Shown: in pieces, positions 22,832 to 33,878 of the stretch
How the letters are laid out: each line of letters begins with the position of its first letter
How positions within the stretch are numbered: the first letter of the stretch is position 1
DNA from: Populus alba
Lineage: Eukaryota; Streptophyta; Magnoliopsida; Malpighiales; Salicaceae
Assembly (NCBI RefSeq): GCF_005239225.2
Contig: NC_133287.1
Location: forward strand, 10,583,493-10,647,492
DNA: 64,000 bases
Reading direction: 5' to 3'
The notes under the pieces: model-generated
Databases searched by the model: none
What the model was told of the DNA's origin: nothing
What the model saw: only the letters and a program-made list of their open reading frames with translations
Program-made: the position numbers and the translations under genes

Positions 22832-25800
22832 TCAGTCGCCATCTTTTCTGCTGGCCATCCTACTCAACTCCACCTGTTGATCCTCTATCCTGCTTAGAAC
22901 TCGTGAAAATTCTCTAGACATTTCCCTATCGAGGAGCCTTTGTTTTATCTTCAATATAGCCTGTGAAACTTCTCCTATTGAAGGTCGCTTCCTCTGGAAC
23001 TTTTGCAGGCACTTGTGGGCAATGGCAGCGAGGTCCCTCACTTCTTCAATGTTGCATTCTCCAACCAGCTTCTTGTCTAGTATTTCATCAACGCCATCTG
23101 GACTCATACCAGCCTTGAAAGAGGGGGCAAAAGAAACCACAAGAGTAGAACATTTTGGGTTCAGACGATCTTAAGTTATTAAAAGAAAGTCATCTATGTG
23201 TTAGAACAGAGCACGAGACTTACAAGATTGACATATTCCATTAGATTTTGATGTGGGTGGATGGCTGTAATAAGTTCGAAGATGACAACACCAAAACTGT
23301 AGATATCACTCTTCGTGGTGAACTTGTTTGTGGATACGTACACTGGATCTATGTAGCCATAAGTACCTTTCAAGCCAGAGGTGTGCTCATCGAAGACCTC
23401 TTCATTTGAAAGTCCAAAATCAGCAACCTGCCATGAGAGCAGCAGCAGCAGAGGTCAATCATAGAAACACACAACATGAAACTTGATCTCTGTTTTCTAG
23501 TAACTAATATTTTTAGCTATTCGTGCTCAAGAAAATATCACTGTAAACAACGATACGCTAACTGCAAAAGCTCATCACCAACATCTCAGAATTCAATTAA
23601 CTGAAGATCTCCACTTTGGATGCAGAGATTAAAGTTTCAAATCCAAAGATGGTGGTTTTTTTTAATTTGTGGATCTACGGATAGATAGGTAATATTACTG
23701 TGCATAATAAATCAGTTAATGTGAGCATGCTAGCTTACTTTAGCTCTCATTGACTGGTCCAGCAATATGTTTGCTGACTTCAAATCACGATGTATAACAG
23801 GTGGGACTGCCTGAGCCAGAATAATGGTCATATTAATGGAACAAGCAAATCCAGTATTCGACCGAGAGAAGAAAGAGATTGTGTATTCAACCTACCCCTT
23901 CATGAAGATATTCAATTCCATGCGAAATATCAAGAGCAATTTGAAGTCTTTCTTCCCAACTCAAAAATCGCTCTTCATCATCTGGTAACATGCACAGTCG
24001 GAATGTTCATTATCAAGGAATTGAATAGCAAAAAAGTGGTTTCTATATTCATGAATTATTTTTTAATATTTGTTAATATCATGAAAAAAAATTTCTAGTA
24101 TTTGGCTATATCACGAAAAATAAATTGGAAAATAACTTTTAAATTTTTGTTCAAGTTTATTAAAATAAGGACCAGATTTGACAAATAAAAACGTTGAAAA
24201 AGAATAAAATTGAAAATAAAATAATTCAATGTCATAAATTATTTTAAATAAAACAAATAGTGATAAAAAAATGGAAACAAATCCGATAAATAAAAAAAAT
24301 TGAAAGATTATGAAATTAAAAAAAAAAATTCAATTTCATAAATTATTTCAAATAAATATATAACAATAAAAAAATAACAGGGACAAAAAATGATAGATAA
24401 AAAATTTCAATTAAAAAAAGTATAAGAGAAAAACAAATAACAGTCAAAAGAATGAAAATCAAAATTGATATAAAAATCAAATTAAATCAAATTCTAAGGG
24501 AAGAAATTGAAAAAAATTCAAAACAAAATATATAATAATCAAAAGATTGAATAACAAATTTGATATAATTAACAAATAACAAGATATTTTTGAATTTTTT
24601 ACAATTTCTGAAAAGTGTTTTTCGCTCAAAATAAAAGAAAAACACTTGCATGGAAATCAAACTAAATTTTTTTTTTATTGAAAAATATTTTTTGTTGATC
24701 AACTTTTCTAATAGTAAACAATCACTGCAAAGTTTGGAAAGTGATATTTAGATAACTAATTTTCATAAAACAAACACGGCCTAAAAGTATTCGCAAGCGA
24801 ACCAACAATGTTTACATATGTTCAAGATGATTGTAAGATTACTACCACACAAATCAGTACAACCAAAAAAAGGATGACATCCCTACACCATAATATTCAT
24901 TGCAATTTTAATCTAGAAATGCTCTTTTTATATTGGTGGTTACATACCAGCACATGGTTCATCACAAATACTAGCAGATGGTTCATCACAAAGAATAATG
25001 AAAGAAGCGAGGACTTTTTAGCTTACTGTAAAGGTGGTTTGCTAAGCTTCCATTGCTCATGAACTGATAGATCAACATGTGGCTTCCTTTATCTACACAA
25101 TATCCTAACAAATTCACAAGATTGCGGTGATGCAGCCTTCCTAATAGAGAAATCTGCAGGACCAGGCTAAAAAATGAACACTCAATATGCTTTCTAGGAA
25201 CTTCAGATAGCATTAAATGCAAGAGTTTTTGCAAAGTTTTGTAGATATAAATGCAAAATTTGCAAAAAAGGGTAGCAATGAACGCTCCAAAAGCCTGGCT
25301 TTCTGTATTTAGTTCCTAATTTTCCCAAAAATTTGGCTGGGTATCTTTTGAAACAAGAAACCTTTCATTGGATTAGTGTAATTGATCGATGAACATCACA
25401 GAGTTCAGTAGCTTTTATGAACAAATAGTCAAACAGACCTTGTTTGCCCAGAATGTTCCATATGATTATCAATCTTCTTTTATCATTGTTTGACAGTTTT
25501 TCCTTGTTATATTAAAAAAATGCAAGCCACTACTAGTAAAGATGAAATATCATCAGAGCATTGTAGATCATTATTATCTTAGAAAATGCCTTCAAAATTT
25601 ATAAATTGTATTATAGTATATAGAAAATGAAGGGCCCCAGTACAATCAAATCTGTCAGTGTAGAATGAGAAGGCTTTCTTAATCATGCCAGAAAGGCATC
25701 TTTTGCAGTAATTATATGTTCTGCATATAATCAAGTACAAGTGATGCAATGTAGTACCTCTGTTTGGAACTCTTTCCCCCCCTGCTTTGAGTTAGAAGCA

Positions 25801-26693
25801 AGAACCTTTACAGCTAATACTTCTCCAGTAGGCATGACAGCTTTATATACAGGACCAAACGAACCTTGTCCCAAAACAGTTGTGAATTTTTGTGTAGCTT
25901 TCTGTATATCCCTGGAAAAGAAAAACCAACAAATTGGGACATCAACTTATGCTTTACAATACATCAACTACATGTATTGTCTGTCTACTTGGGTTTACTA
26001 TAAGAAAGTTGGTGGGGTGCTATACCCCAGACCCAAAATCAAATCTACGCTAAACCAGAGGTTGGTTACCGTTATCAGAGCGCTACTCTCTTGACTATGG
26101 AGATTTGAATAGAAAAAGGAACCAATATATAAATCAAAGACTATTGTGTAGGATTAATATCTTCTCAAGAGGTATATCTTTCAGTAGAGTAAGAGGGGTG
26201 GATTCTTTTTCTTTATCAAGAAATATATATAGAAATGAACTTCTATGTAGTTAATGAAGCAACCAGAAAAAAAGAAAAAAAAAAGAGTTGATACACGTAT
26301 CATAAGTTGAATTTTAATGCAGCACAATAACAGAACTTCGCTTCCTTTTTAGAGATTTACGTACTTGTAAGAGTATCTAAGTATGCCTGATGCAGAAGCA
26401 AACTGATCTTTACTGTGATGATTCCACCAAGAAGAAACCGGAGAGCTCTTCTGAGAGTGTTCCGATCCCCGGATGGTAACAGAACTTGCAAGGGATGCAC
26501 TAAAGTCATTGCTTGTCCCCAAGCCATTCATGCGTATTGGAACAGTTGGAAGAGTACTCTCGTTTGAGCACTGTTGAAGATTAGAACGCTTCTTATACCA
26601 CCATATGCCGAAAAATATGAGTGAAGCGATCAAGATACCAAGGGCCAGGCCAACAGAGATTCCAATAACAACCAAATCACCTTTATGAGCCAT
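22832..26693 (-). CDS. CRLK: CRLK-type calcium/calmodulin-regulated receptor-like kinase, 417 aa
   Basis: Seven exons join in phase: 26365-26693, 25758-25911, 25027-25153, 23896-23981, 23739-23810, 23224-23427 and 22832-23113. The protein has almost no extracellular part, a membrane helix at residues 8-32, a Ser-rich juxtamembrane stretch, then a Ser/Thr kinase domain: glycine loop GQGSFGPVY (124-132), ATP lysine K145, helix-C glutamate E161, catalytic HRDLKSAN (239-246) and DFG (259-261). The tail after the kinase is short, charged and helical (RVLSRIEDQQVELSRMASRK). The architecture and tail match the CRLK1/CRLK2 family, in which Arabidopsis CRLK1 binds calmodulin and acts on MEKK1 in cold signalling. 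The odd point is residue 285: valine where the APE-type glutamate is expected (DPVY instead of DPEY). Activity may be reduced. I cannot assign CRLK1 versus CRLK2 from sequence alone. Confidence 0.92.
24100..24785. mobile_element. AT-rich non-autonomous repeat in a CRLK-like intron
   Basis: The right half (24490-24785) matches 56795-57092 by eye, including 'ggaagaaattgaaaaaa', 'ataacaagatatttttga' and 'caacttttctaatagtaaac'. It sits inside the intron between the third and fourth coding exons of the kinase gene and adds most of that intron's length. It has no coding capacity and the left boundary is uncertain. Confidence 0.5.
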
Positions 26694-26756
26694 TCTCCGG
26701 TCTCTTTTGAAACTTAGACAATGAAAACATCTTGAGTTGAGAAGTTCAGCAGGCTC

Positions 26757-28125
26757 ACTGCCATAAACAAACAAAAATATCATGTAAAATGAAAGAAGTT
26801 TACTCAGAAGAGTAGGACTAGTCATGCCAGAAAGCACATAGTTCATCAACAATAACAATGATAATAAATATGGTTTCTCTCTTTTCCTTCCCTGTGCCTG
26901 TTAGTATTATGGTTGGAAATGCTTACTTGCCAAGGATTATAATTTATTGAATCGGAAAGGAACAAGATCACATAAACTAGAAACAAAATATTCATATTTT
27001 CCAGCATTTTAGATATAAATAGTTTACATAATCTCTCATAAAAAAAATCTGGAAGAAAAAAAAAAAGGATCCAGGTGTTTTTTACAATGCAAGTCTGTAT
27101 AAACAGAAGTAAAGGACTAAACCAACCAGGGCAGAGTTATAAAGTAACAAACAAAGATTGTAACCGTGCATAATTTTTGGCGCTGAAAGCAGCATTCAAC
27201 TGAGCAGGTTATTGCAAGAAAGCACGTATTTTCAAGTATGAAAAGGCAACGATGCCTAGGCAAAGACAAACCTAAGAAAATACATATTTGTACTATGAAC
27301 CAGAGGGAAAAACAAGGTCCGAAAGGCAATTTTACAATTTGACATTTGTATCACAAATTTCAGAAGTCACCAATTAACAGGACAGACATCAAAGAGAGAA
27401 TCACAAAACTTGGAAAAACAAGGGAGATGACCAGACAAAACTCTGCTGCTCATCACCTGCTTTCCTAAACAGAAACTTTCAACTAAGTTTCAAGGAAATT
27501 CATAACTAGCTTTTCATATTCCTCTGGTTAGCGTGCGTTTTAGCCAAAAACCGCAAAACAGTGCAAATTCGTTGTGTTCATCATTCAAATGCATTAAATA
27601 ATGAGCAACAACACATTTGATGATGACAAATTGAAACAAAATCCAAGCCATTCATTACTTCCAAATCCCAGTAAACTGTGTTTCCTTGAATCAGTCAACA
27701 TAAAGCCACGAATTATGCACATGAACCAACTTGGGGCAGAAATGCAATCAAGAGTCCTCTGCAAGGCACTGTCTATATTTTTTTCCTAATACACTCTGTG
27801 TCTACTCATATCTTCTACGTACCTCTAAAACATCACTGCTTATCATCATAGAACCATAAATTAAGCTCGGATTGAAAGCTAGCAAATCCCACCATAAATA
27901 TTACTTACTGATGCAACAAGTCATGAAAATATCCAACAGCCCCATATTTTCTACAGCTATACCTCTTCACCAAAACTATCAAATGGGTTCCCTCCCTCCA
28001 GAGCTTCACCCCAAGAATGAAAAAAAAAACCAGCAAGAAGTCAACTATCAAAACCAACTAACCCAAGAAAGCAGAAGGTATCCAAAAAGGAAGCTTGCTA
28101 AAATGAAAATATCCTCAAACATACC
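26757..28125 (-). other. Probable 5'-UTR intron of the CRLK-like gene
   Basis: On the minus strand an acceptor (pyrimidine-rich text ending TTTATGGCAG) lies at 26758-26760, 64 bases before the ATG. A consensus donor, AAG followed by GTATGT, is at about 28125. This predicts a leader exon beyond 28125 and an intron of about 1.37 kb. The plus-strand ORFs inside (27601-28213) are not protein-like. An RNA read across the junction would settle it. Confidence 0.4.
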
Positions 28126-28407
28126 TTATAAAACTGTCGATCGCTGTCCGTGCAAAACACACATGTTTGATAAGTCTGTCCTTGATTTTTCAATGAAGAC
28201 CTCAAAAGCATGACCTGGTTAAACAAAGAAACCGTAGACTGAAGAAGACCAAAGACCTTGATCAATTAAATTTAATTTAATTTACAAAACTGAAAATAAA
28301 GAGTCCTAATCGATGGCTTTAAAGTGGAAAATAATAAATAAGGCCAGTGAAATTTTGATTACTCAAGGCTACGTCCCAAAGGCAAAAAGAACAAAAAGAA
28401 GACTATA

Positions 28408-28720
28408 TTATACTTTAGTCCTTTCTTTCTAATTATATTATAATATAGTCCTTCATGTTTGATAATTTATTACTCAATCCTTGACAATTGTTGACCGTTG
28501 CCTTGTCAGAACATATGTTGGCTATTTTTTCTACATTCCAAATACACCATTTGGTGATTTTAATTCTTATTTAAACACCAAATAATTTATTTTAAAGCAA
28601 AACCAATCAACGTTTTGACAAGGCAACGGTCAATAAGAGTCAAGGAGTTAAATTATAGGGAACAGCAATATAAAGGACTAACTTGTAACTAGATTAAATA
28701 AAGGGACTAAATTATAACTT
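28408..28720. mobile_element. MITE with long terminal inverted repeats
   Basis: The two ends are about 100-bp imperfect inverted repeats. Both begin with (A/T)T(T)AGTCC-type text (left TACTTTAGTCC, right revcomp TAATTTAGTCC) and both contain CCTTGAC and TTGACCGTTGCCTTGTCA (28486-28507 and, inverted, 28615-28635). The total of about 310 bp without coding fits a foldback or Mutator-type MITE. The target duplication is not clear. Confidence 0.65.
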
Positions 28721-29587
28721 CACTAAAAAAATGACCGTGTAGGTCTTAGCCAAATGCATAGGCGTGTTCGTGGCTGTACCAACTTTTTGGCTCTTTTACT
28801 CTGTCTTTTGGTTCCACTTTTATTACTATCATTTTTTTTCCTGAAAACACTTTTATTATTACCTGTATATGCAGTCCAATTGATTATATCTGAGATTGTT
28901 ATTTAACAAATCTATTTTTTTTTAACCAAAACACGTCATTTTAGGCTCTCTTTTTTTTAGATTTTATTTTTTTAAAAAAAAAACTTAAATCTAAATTGAT
29001 CCATTTCAATTTATCTAATTCATGACTTGAACTTTGAAACATATTAACTTTCAAATTAGATTTTATAACTATGAATAAAATCATAAACAAGATTGTTATT
29101 ATCATAAAGAGTTTTCCTTCATAGCTGTTGACTTATAAAAAAAAATGTTAAACTGAATTTTCATAAACTTTATTAGTTCTCTAGATCATGCTTCAAATTA
29201 TTTAAATAAAATTATATTAGAATTTCAAAGGTATATCAATGTTAACTTTTTAACTTTACTTGAATTAATAGATTAAGAAAATATTTCAATAAATATTATA
29301 TTGCGTTGAGAGTTTTTCATATTTTTTTTTATATATATAATTTCATCATTTAAATGAATTGTATTAGATGGATATATCATACTAATTAAGTGCCTTGGTA
29401 ATTTTGTTGATATTTATGAGATAATCAAGTCCAAGAAAAAACTTCAATGGATCTCGGGGTTTTTCTACGGTTGATAACAAACTAGGTTGTGTTGGTTGGT
29501 GTTACTTGCAAAACAAATTCTTTGATTCTTAAGTTAATTTTTTCTTAGTTATTTAAGTAACAAGCAGGAAAAAAAATTAAGAAATGA

Positions 29588-29626
<39 letters not shown>

Positions 29627-31412
29627 TGGTTGAAAGATAAATGTTCTAATGTAACACCACCTAAAATTCTTAGCATTTTCCATTTTCCATGAGCCTTGAA
29701 CTTAAGAAAAAACTGGATTTTTTTAACTAAATTTCTTTATATATTAATACCAGGTTATCAACAACACATAAACATATTGATGTTTCGATTATACTCATAA
29801 CATGTTTAACTGTCTTGGATTTTATCATCAAGATTAGATTACGTCTACTCTCACAATTCCAACATTTTGCATTTGTTAGATGCACACACAATACAATAAT
29901 TAAATATTATAAGCAATGTAGTTTAATTCATGGAAAATATGAAAGGGCAAAGTCATGATATATTATAGCCTAGTAAATAAACTCTAATAACAATATTATA
30001 AATATCATAAATTTTAGGTTTGTTTGCATATCAAAATAAATCCTTTTGCGCTTTGAATCCTTTATGTTTTAGATATCTTGACCATGTCATGATAATTAAG
30101 TTTCCTGCAATAAATTAGCATTTATATGAATCTTTAATTTTTTTTCCAACTCAATAGATAATTAAAATCACATTATTTGTTAAAAATAAAAATTATTTAC
30201 CAACTCCTTAAATTACTCATTTTACTTAATGGTGTTTTCATATAGTGTCATAAACTTTCCACTTCAGTCCATGATTACATTTTATTTCCTTTACTTCTTA
30301 TTCAATGTTTTATTTGTCTCGCTAAGCAATATCCTATCTCACAAGGTTGCTACACTACTTACTTAAAAATAATGCTAATTTTCTTCAAATTATCCAATAA
30401 TTTAACTAGTTAACTTTACTTTTTATACTATTAATTAACATGCTTGACATCAGGGTGCTTTCCTTTATTTTTATGTTGTTTCAGATTAATATGTTAGTAC
30501 CTTTGGCTTACCATCACCTTTTATATTTTATTAATCCTTTAAATATTAATAAAATTATTGCTATTAAATACAACATATCTAATGCATATCTAATTTCAAC
30601 CCTGGGTTTAAAATATCACAATAAATTTCTTTTGCATTCAATGTTGAGCCAAACTCTCTTCACTCATTACATTAGATAATCATTCGATAGTCACTCGCCA
30701 TACACAACTACATCACTATTTAAAAAAATTCATTTCATATTCATAGTAATGCAATCCTTCATTACCATAAATTTATCATTCAAAACATTTTCTATGATAT
30801 TTTACACATACACAGTAATTCAATTCTTAAAGCGTGATAATTACACTTTATTAGAATAATTTTAAAATACGATGCACATATACCCTATGGTTGATAGGCT
30901 TCCACTCTTTCATTATTTTACCATTCACCAAGTCAACCACCATTTCTATGTTTTCTTTTCAGATGGCATAATTCTTCATCTCCAATCTTCACAAGGATTA
31001 GATTTTCATTTATTTTATTTTATTAATTCAATAATTGATACCATAAATGTAAATTTATCTTCTTTATTTAATAACGTGTTAGTATTTTTAATGAAATCCA
31101 ACATTTAATACAAAAAATACAATTTTTCCATAATATGATACAACCATACCACTACTTACAGATTTTATAACATTTTAAACATACATGAATACAACTTCAT
31201 ATTACTCAATACACAACCAAAATAATTCGAGTACATCTTACTTATTTATACATTTTTTAGAGAAACAATATATATATATGCTTTCATAGCTTGATCATCA
31301 TTTACGATCTTATTCTTTAAGCAACTTTTCCAGTACTTCTACAACATAATTTCACATAACGTTGAGTAGATCCTCTAATCTACACCTTCGCTTCAATACC
31401 ATTACTAAAAAT
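28721..31412. other. AT-rich spacer
   Basis: Mostly AT-rich DNA without genes. It contains a run of 34 T at 29592-29625. Several ORFs (30440-30679, 30872-31108) are compositional accidents. The part from 30 kb on may belong, with the minisatellite, to the non-coding region of a large retroelement, but no diagnostic motif was seen. Confidence 0.4.
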
Positions 31413-31917
31413 TCCAATCACTAATGCCTCACACTGACGACTCTATTATCCCACATATATTAGTAAAATCTATAATCTTAGTCATCAGTGCATCACACTG
31501 ACTCCTCTAATATCACGGATACTAGTCAAGTCATCAATTTTGGTCACTAGTGCCTCCTAATAACACCTTTAATATCTCACGGATAGTATTCAAATAATCA
31601 ATCTTGGTCATCATTGCCTCATATTAACACCTCTAGTATCTCATAGATACTAATCAAATCCACAATCTCGATCATCAGCGCGTCATACTAACACCTCTAG
31701 TATCCTATAAATACTAGTCAAATAATCAATCTCAATCATTAATGCCTCACACTGATGCCTTTAGTATCCATAGGTACTAGTCAGATCCACAATCATGATA
31801 ATCAATGCATCACACTAACACCTCTAATATCCCATAGATACTAGTCAAATCATCAATCTTAGTCATTAGTGCATCACATTAATACATCTAGAATCCCACA
31901 AATACTAGTCAAATCCC
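31413..31917. repeat. Minisatellite, about eight units of 63 bp
   Basis: Eight consecutive units of 61-64 bp share the pattern 'caatct..gtcat.a.tgcctcacactaacacctctagtatc.catagatactagtcaaat'. Units differ at many sites, so the array is old, but register is kept throughout. Each unit contains a small inverted motif around AGTATC..GATACTAGT. Confidence 0.85.
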
Positions 31918-32741
31918 AAACATTTTTATTGCACATTTCATAATGAGTAATAATACACTCCATAATAAGAGAAATAACAAATAAATGACTTAAAACAATT
32001 TAAACAATGATAATTAAAGGTGAAAAATTGTTACCATTAACATATTAACGGGCACTAGCCCTATCACCAGGTAACTAGTTTTCTCAATACTTGAAGTGTC
32101 GGGTAAGTATATTAACATACACATATTTGAGTGAGCCTAAAATATGATTGGAAAGAAATAATAAAAATGCATCTGATATGAATCGATATGAGTTAAGTAA
32201 AATGCTAAACAATCAACATGTGTGATTCAATATTTGAAGTATTGATCATGGTTGTGTGAATCATGGAAATGTATATGTTATAGTACCTGCACTCCAAAAG
32301 CATGCCTGACAAGAGTTATAAGTAGGGACTCACCCTTTACCTTCATAGATTTGTAAGAGATTGTGCCACAAGACTATGTATGCAAAAGATAAAATAGTGA
32401 GGTTGTGGTTTAGAAAGATAAGCCTATGCGGTGGCTTCTAATATATGAAAATGCCCCAAACAAGCTGCATGTCTATCCTATGATATAGGATGATGAATAT
32501 ATGATATATAAAACCCTGAGTGAGGGTTATAATGAATTAAATGTTTTTTAAGACTTCATTGGGAAAAATTATGCTGACATTTGAAGTAAATGAATATTTT
32601 GCTTATGAGGTTTATGACATGATTTTTCTACTAAACTATAAAAATGGAAAGTTAATGTAATAGTATGTATTGTATGAATTCTTAAATGATTCAGCTAGAT
32701 AATGGATGAGCTTGCTGGTGGACTAGTTAAAAACACGAGAG
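31918..32741. other. Non-coding spacer, possible retroelement debris
   Basis: Text such as AGTTATAAGTAGGGACTCACC and the higher complexity resemble LTR or untranslated regions of large gypsy elements, but no LTR pair, primer site or coding domain could be identified. Confidence 0.3.
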
Positions 32742-32917
32742 ATTTTTTTTTTAGATTGATATGGGTGTCCGGACGAGCTTGCACGCATCTTGATTAATTT
32801 CACGGGTCCTGAAGTTAATGATCATATAAGTCTCCAGTGGCCCTAAGGTTTGTGAGACTCGAACTGGTGACTTTTAGGTAGCAAACCCAAAGTTTAACCA
32901 GTTAAGCTACATCCCTT
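32742..32917 (-). mobile_element. tRNA-derived SINE, copy 1
   Basis: On the minus strand the element starts AAGGGATGTAGCTTAACTGG. It has a box A-like sequence (TAGCTTAACTGG, 32898-32909) and a box B-like sequence (GTTCGAGTCT, 32855-32864), the internal RNA polymerase III promoter of tRNA-derived SINEs, and ends in an A tail (plus-strand T run at 32743-32752). The copy at 47475-47657 has the same structure. The family resembles Salicaceae SINEs (inference). Confidence 0.75.
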
Positions 32918-33134
32918 AGAATTTCTAGAGAAATTTTATATGAAAATGATTGTATAGGTTGTTATGTCAATCCAATATGTTGTACAAAAATTTACTTGGA
33001 ATTTCAGTGAAAATGAACTTGTAAAGTTTTCATTTGAATAATTGACCTTTAATGTAATTCAAGTGTATAATTCGAGGCTTTGATGTGTGACCATTTATGA
33101 GTATTTAAATGCAAATCTAATTGAGTTGAGATTA

Positions 33135-33537
33135 TGTGAAACTGGCTGGCTGGCAAGTGGTGCCAGTTGCCCCATGGCCACTTGCCTTTGCCCTTTATCT
33201 CTTGCATGGATGCTTGCCTATAAATAGGCAATGCATCCAAGCATTATATGCACACCAAAGAAGAGAGAAAGAAGAGAGAGTGAAGAGGGAAAGTAATCCC
33301 ACAAAATTGTGAGGTATTTGTGAGAGAGTAAGTGAGGTGTTTTCTCCTAGTAATAGAGATATTCTTAGTTGTTCTCCTATTATTTAAGAGAGGTTGTAAT
33401 TCCCACATTACTTAGTAAAATCCTTCTATACTTGCCCGTGGAGGTAGCCTAATTGGGTAAACCACGTAAATTCTTGTGTGTCTCATTTCGCATTTTAGCC
33501 TTTTATCTTGTCGGGTTTGCATGCCAGTATCCTAACA
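33135..33537 (+). repeat. 5' LTR of the Tnt1-like element
   Basis: 403 bp, TG..CA ends. It carries a TATA-like CTATAAATAG motif near 33218 that may drive transcription of the element. It is 7 bp longer than the 3' LTR because of an indel near 33168. Confidence 0.95.
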
Positions 33538-33538
33538 G

Positions 33539-33550
33539 TGGTATCAAAGC
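33539..33550 (+). other. Primer binding site (initiator methionine tRNA)
   Basis: TGGTATCAAAGC follows the 5' LTR by one base. It matches the complement of the 3' end of plant initiator tRNA-Met (usually TGGTATCAGAGC) with one change. Confidence 0.85.
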
Positions 33551-33878
33551 CTTCCTGGTTAGTGTTGTTAACACACAAAAGTTATTCATGTATATGGTTA
33601 CTATTCACGTCCACGACACTATTCACCTATAGGCACTATTCATTCATACGGTACTGTTCACTTACGTTATTGTTGGCGTATATAGAAAGTCAGTGCGGTG
33701 ATTAAATACAGTCTAGGAAGTTCTGTCTAAGGAGATTGGGTTTTAAGTGGGACCGTTTGTGACCCCTCCAATCTTTCCTGGGAACTTACTTAGTGAAGTA
33801 TTATTCACACGATACTATTTCTATATACGTTACAGATCTGTGAAACGGTGATAGCTGAATAGATCTTGGTGAATACAA

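Noticed and set aside
25741..26094. 117-residue plus-strand ORF
   Set aside because: Antisense shadow of the kinase exon at 25758-25911 plus intron.
27872..28213. 113-residue plus-strand ORF
   Set aside because: Lysine- and glutamine-rich without any domain. It overlaps the predicted leader exon of the kinase gene on the other strand.
31413..31917. CRISPR-like array
   Set aside because: The whole 63-bp unit repeats with diffuse divergence. There is no alternation of conserved repeat and unique spacer, and the DNA is plant nuclear.
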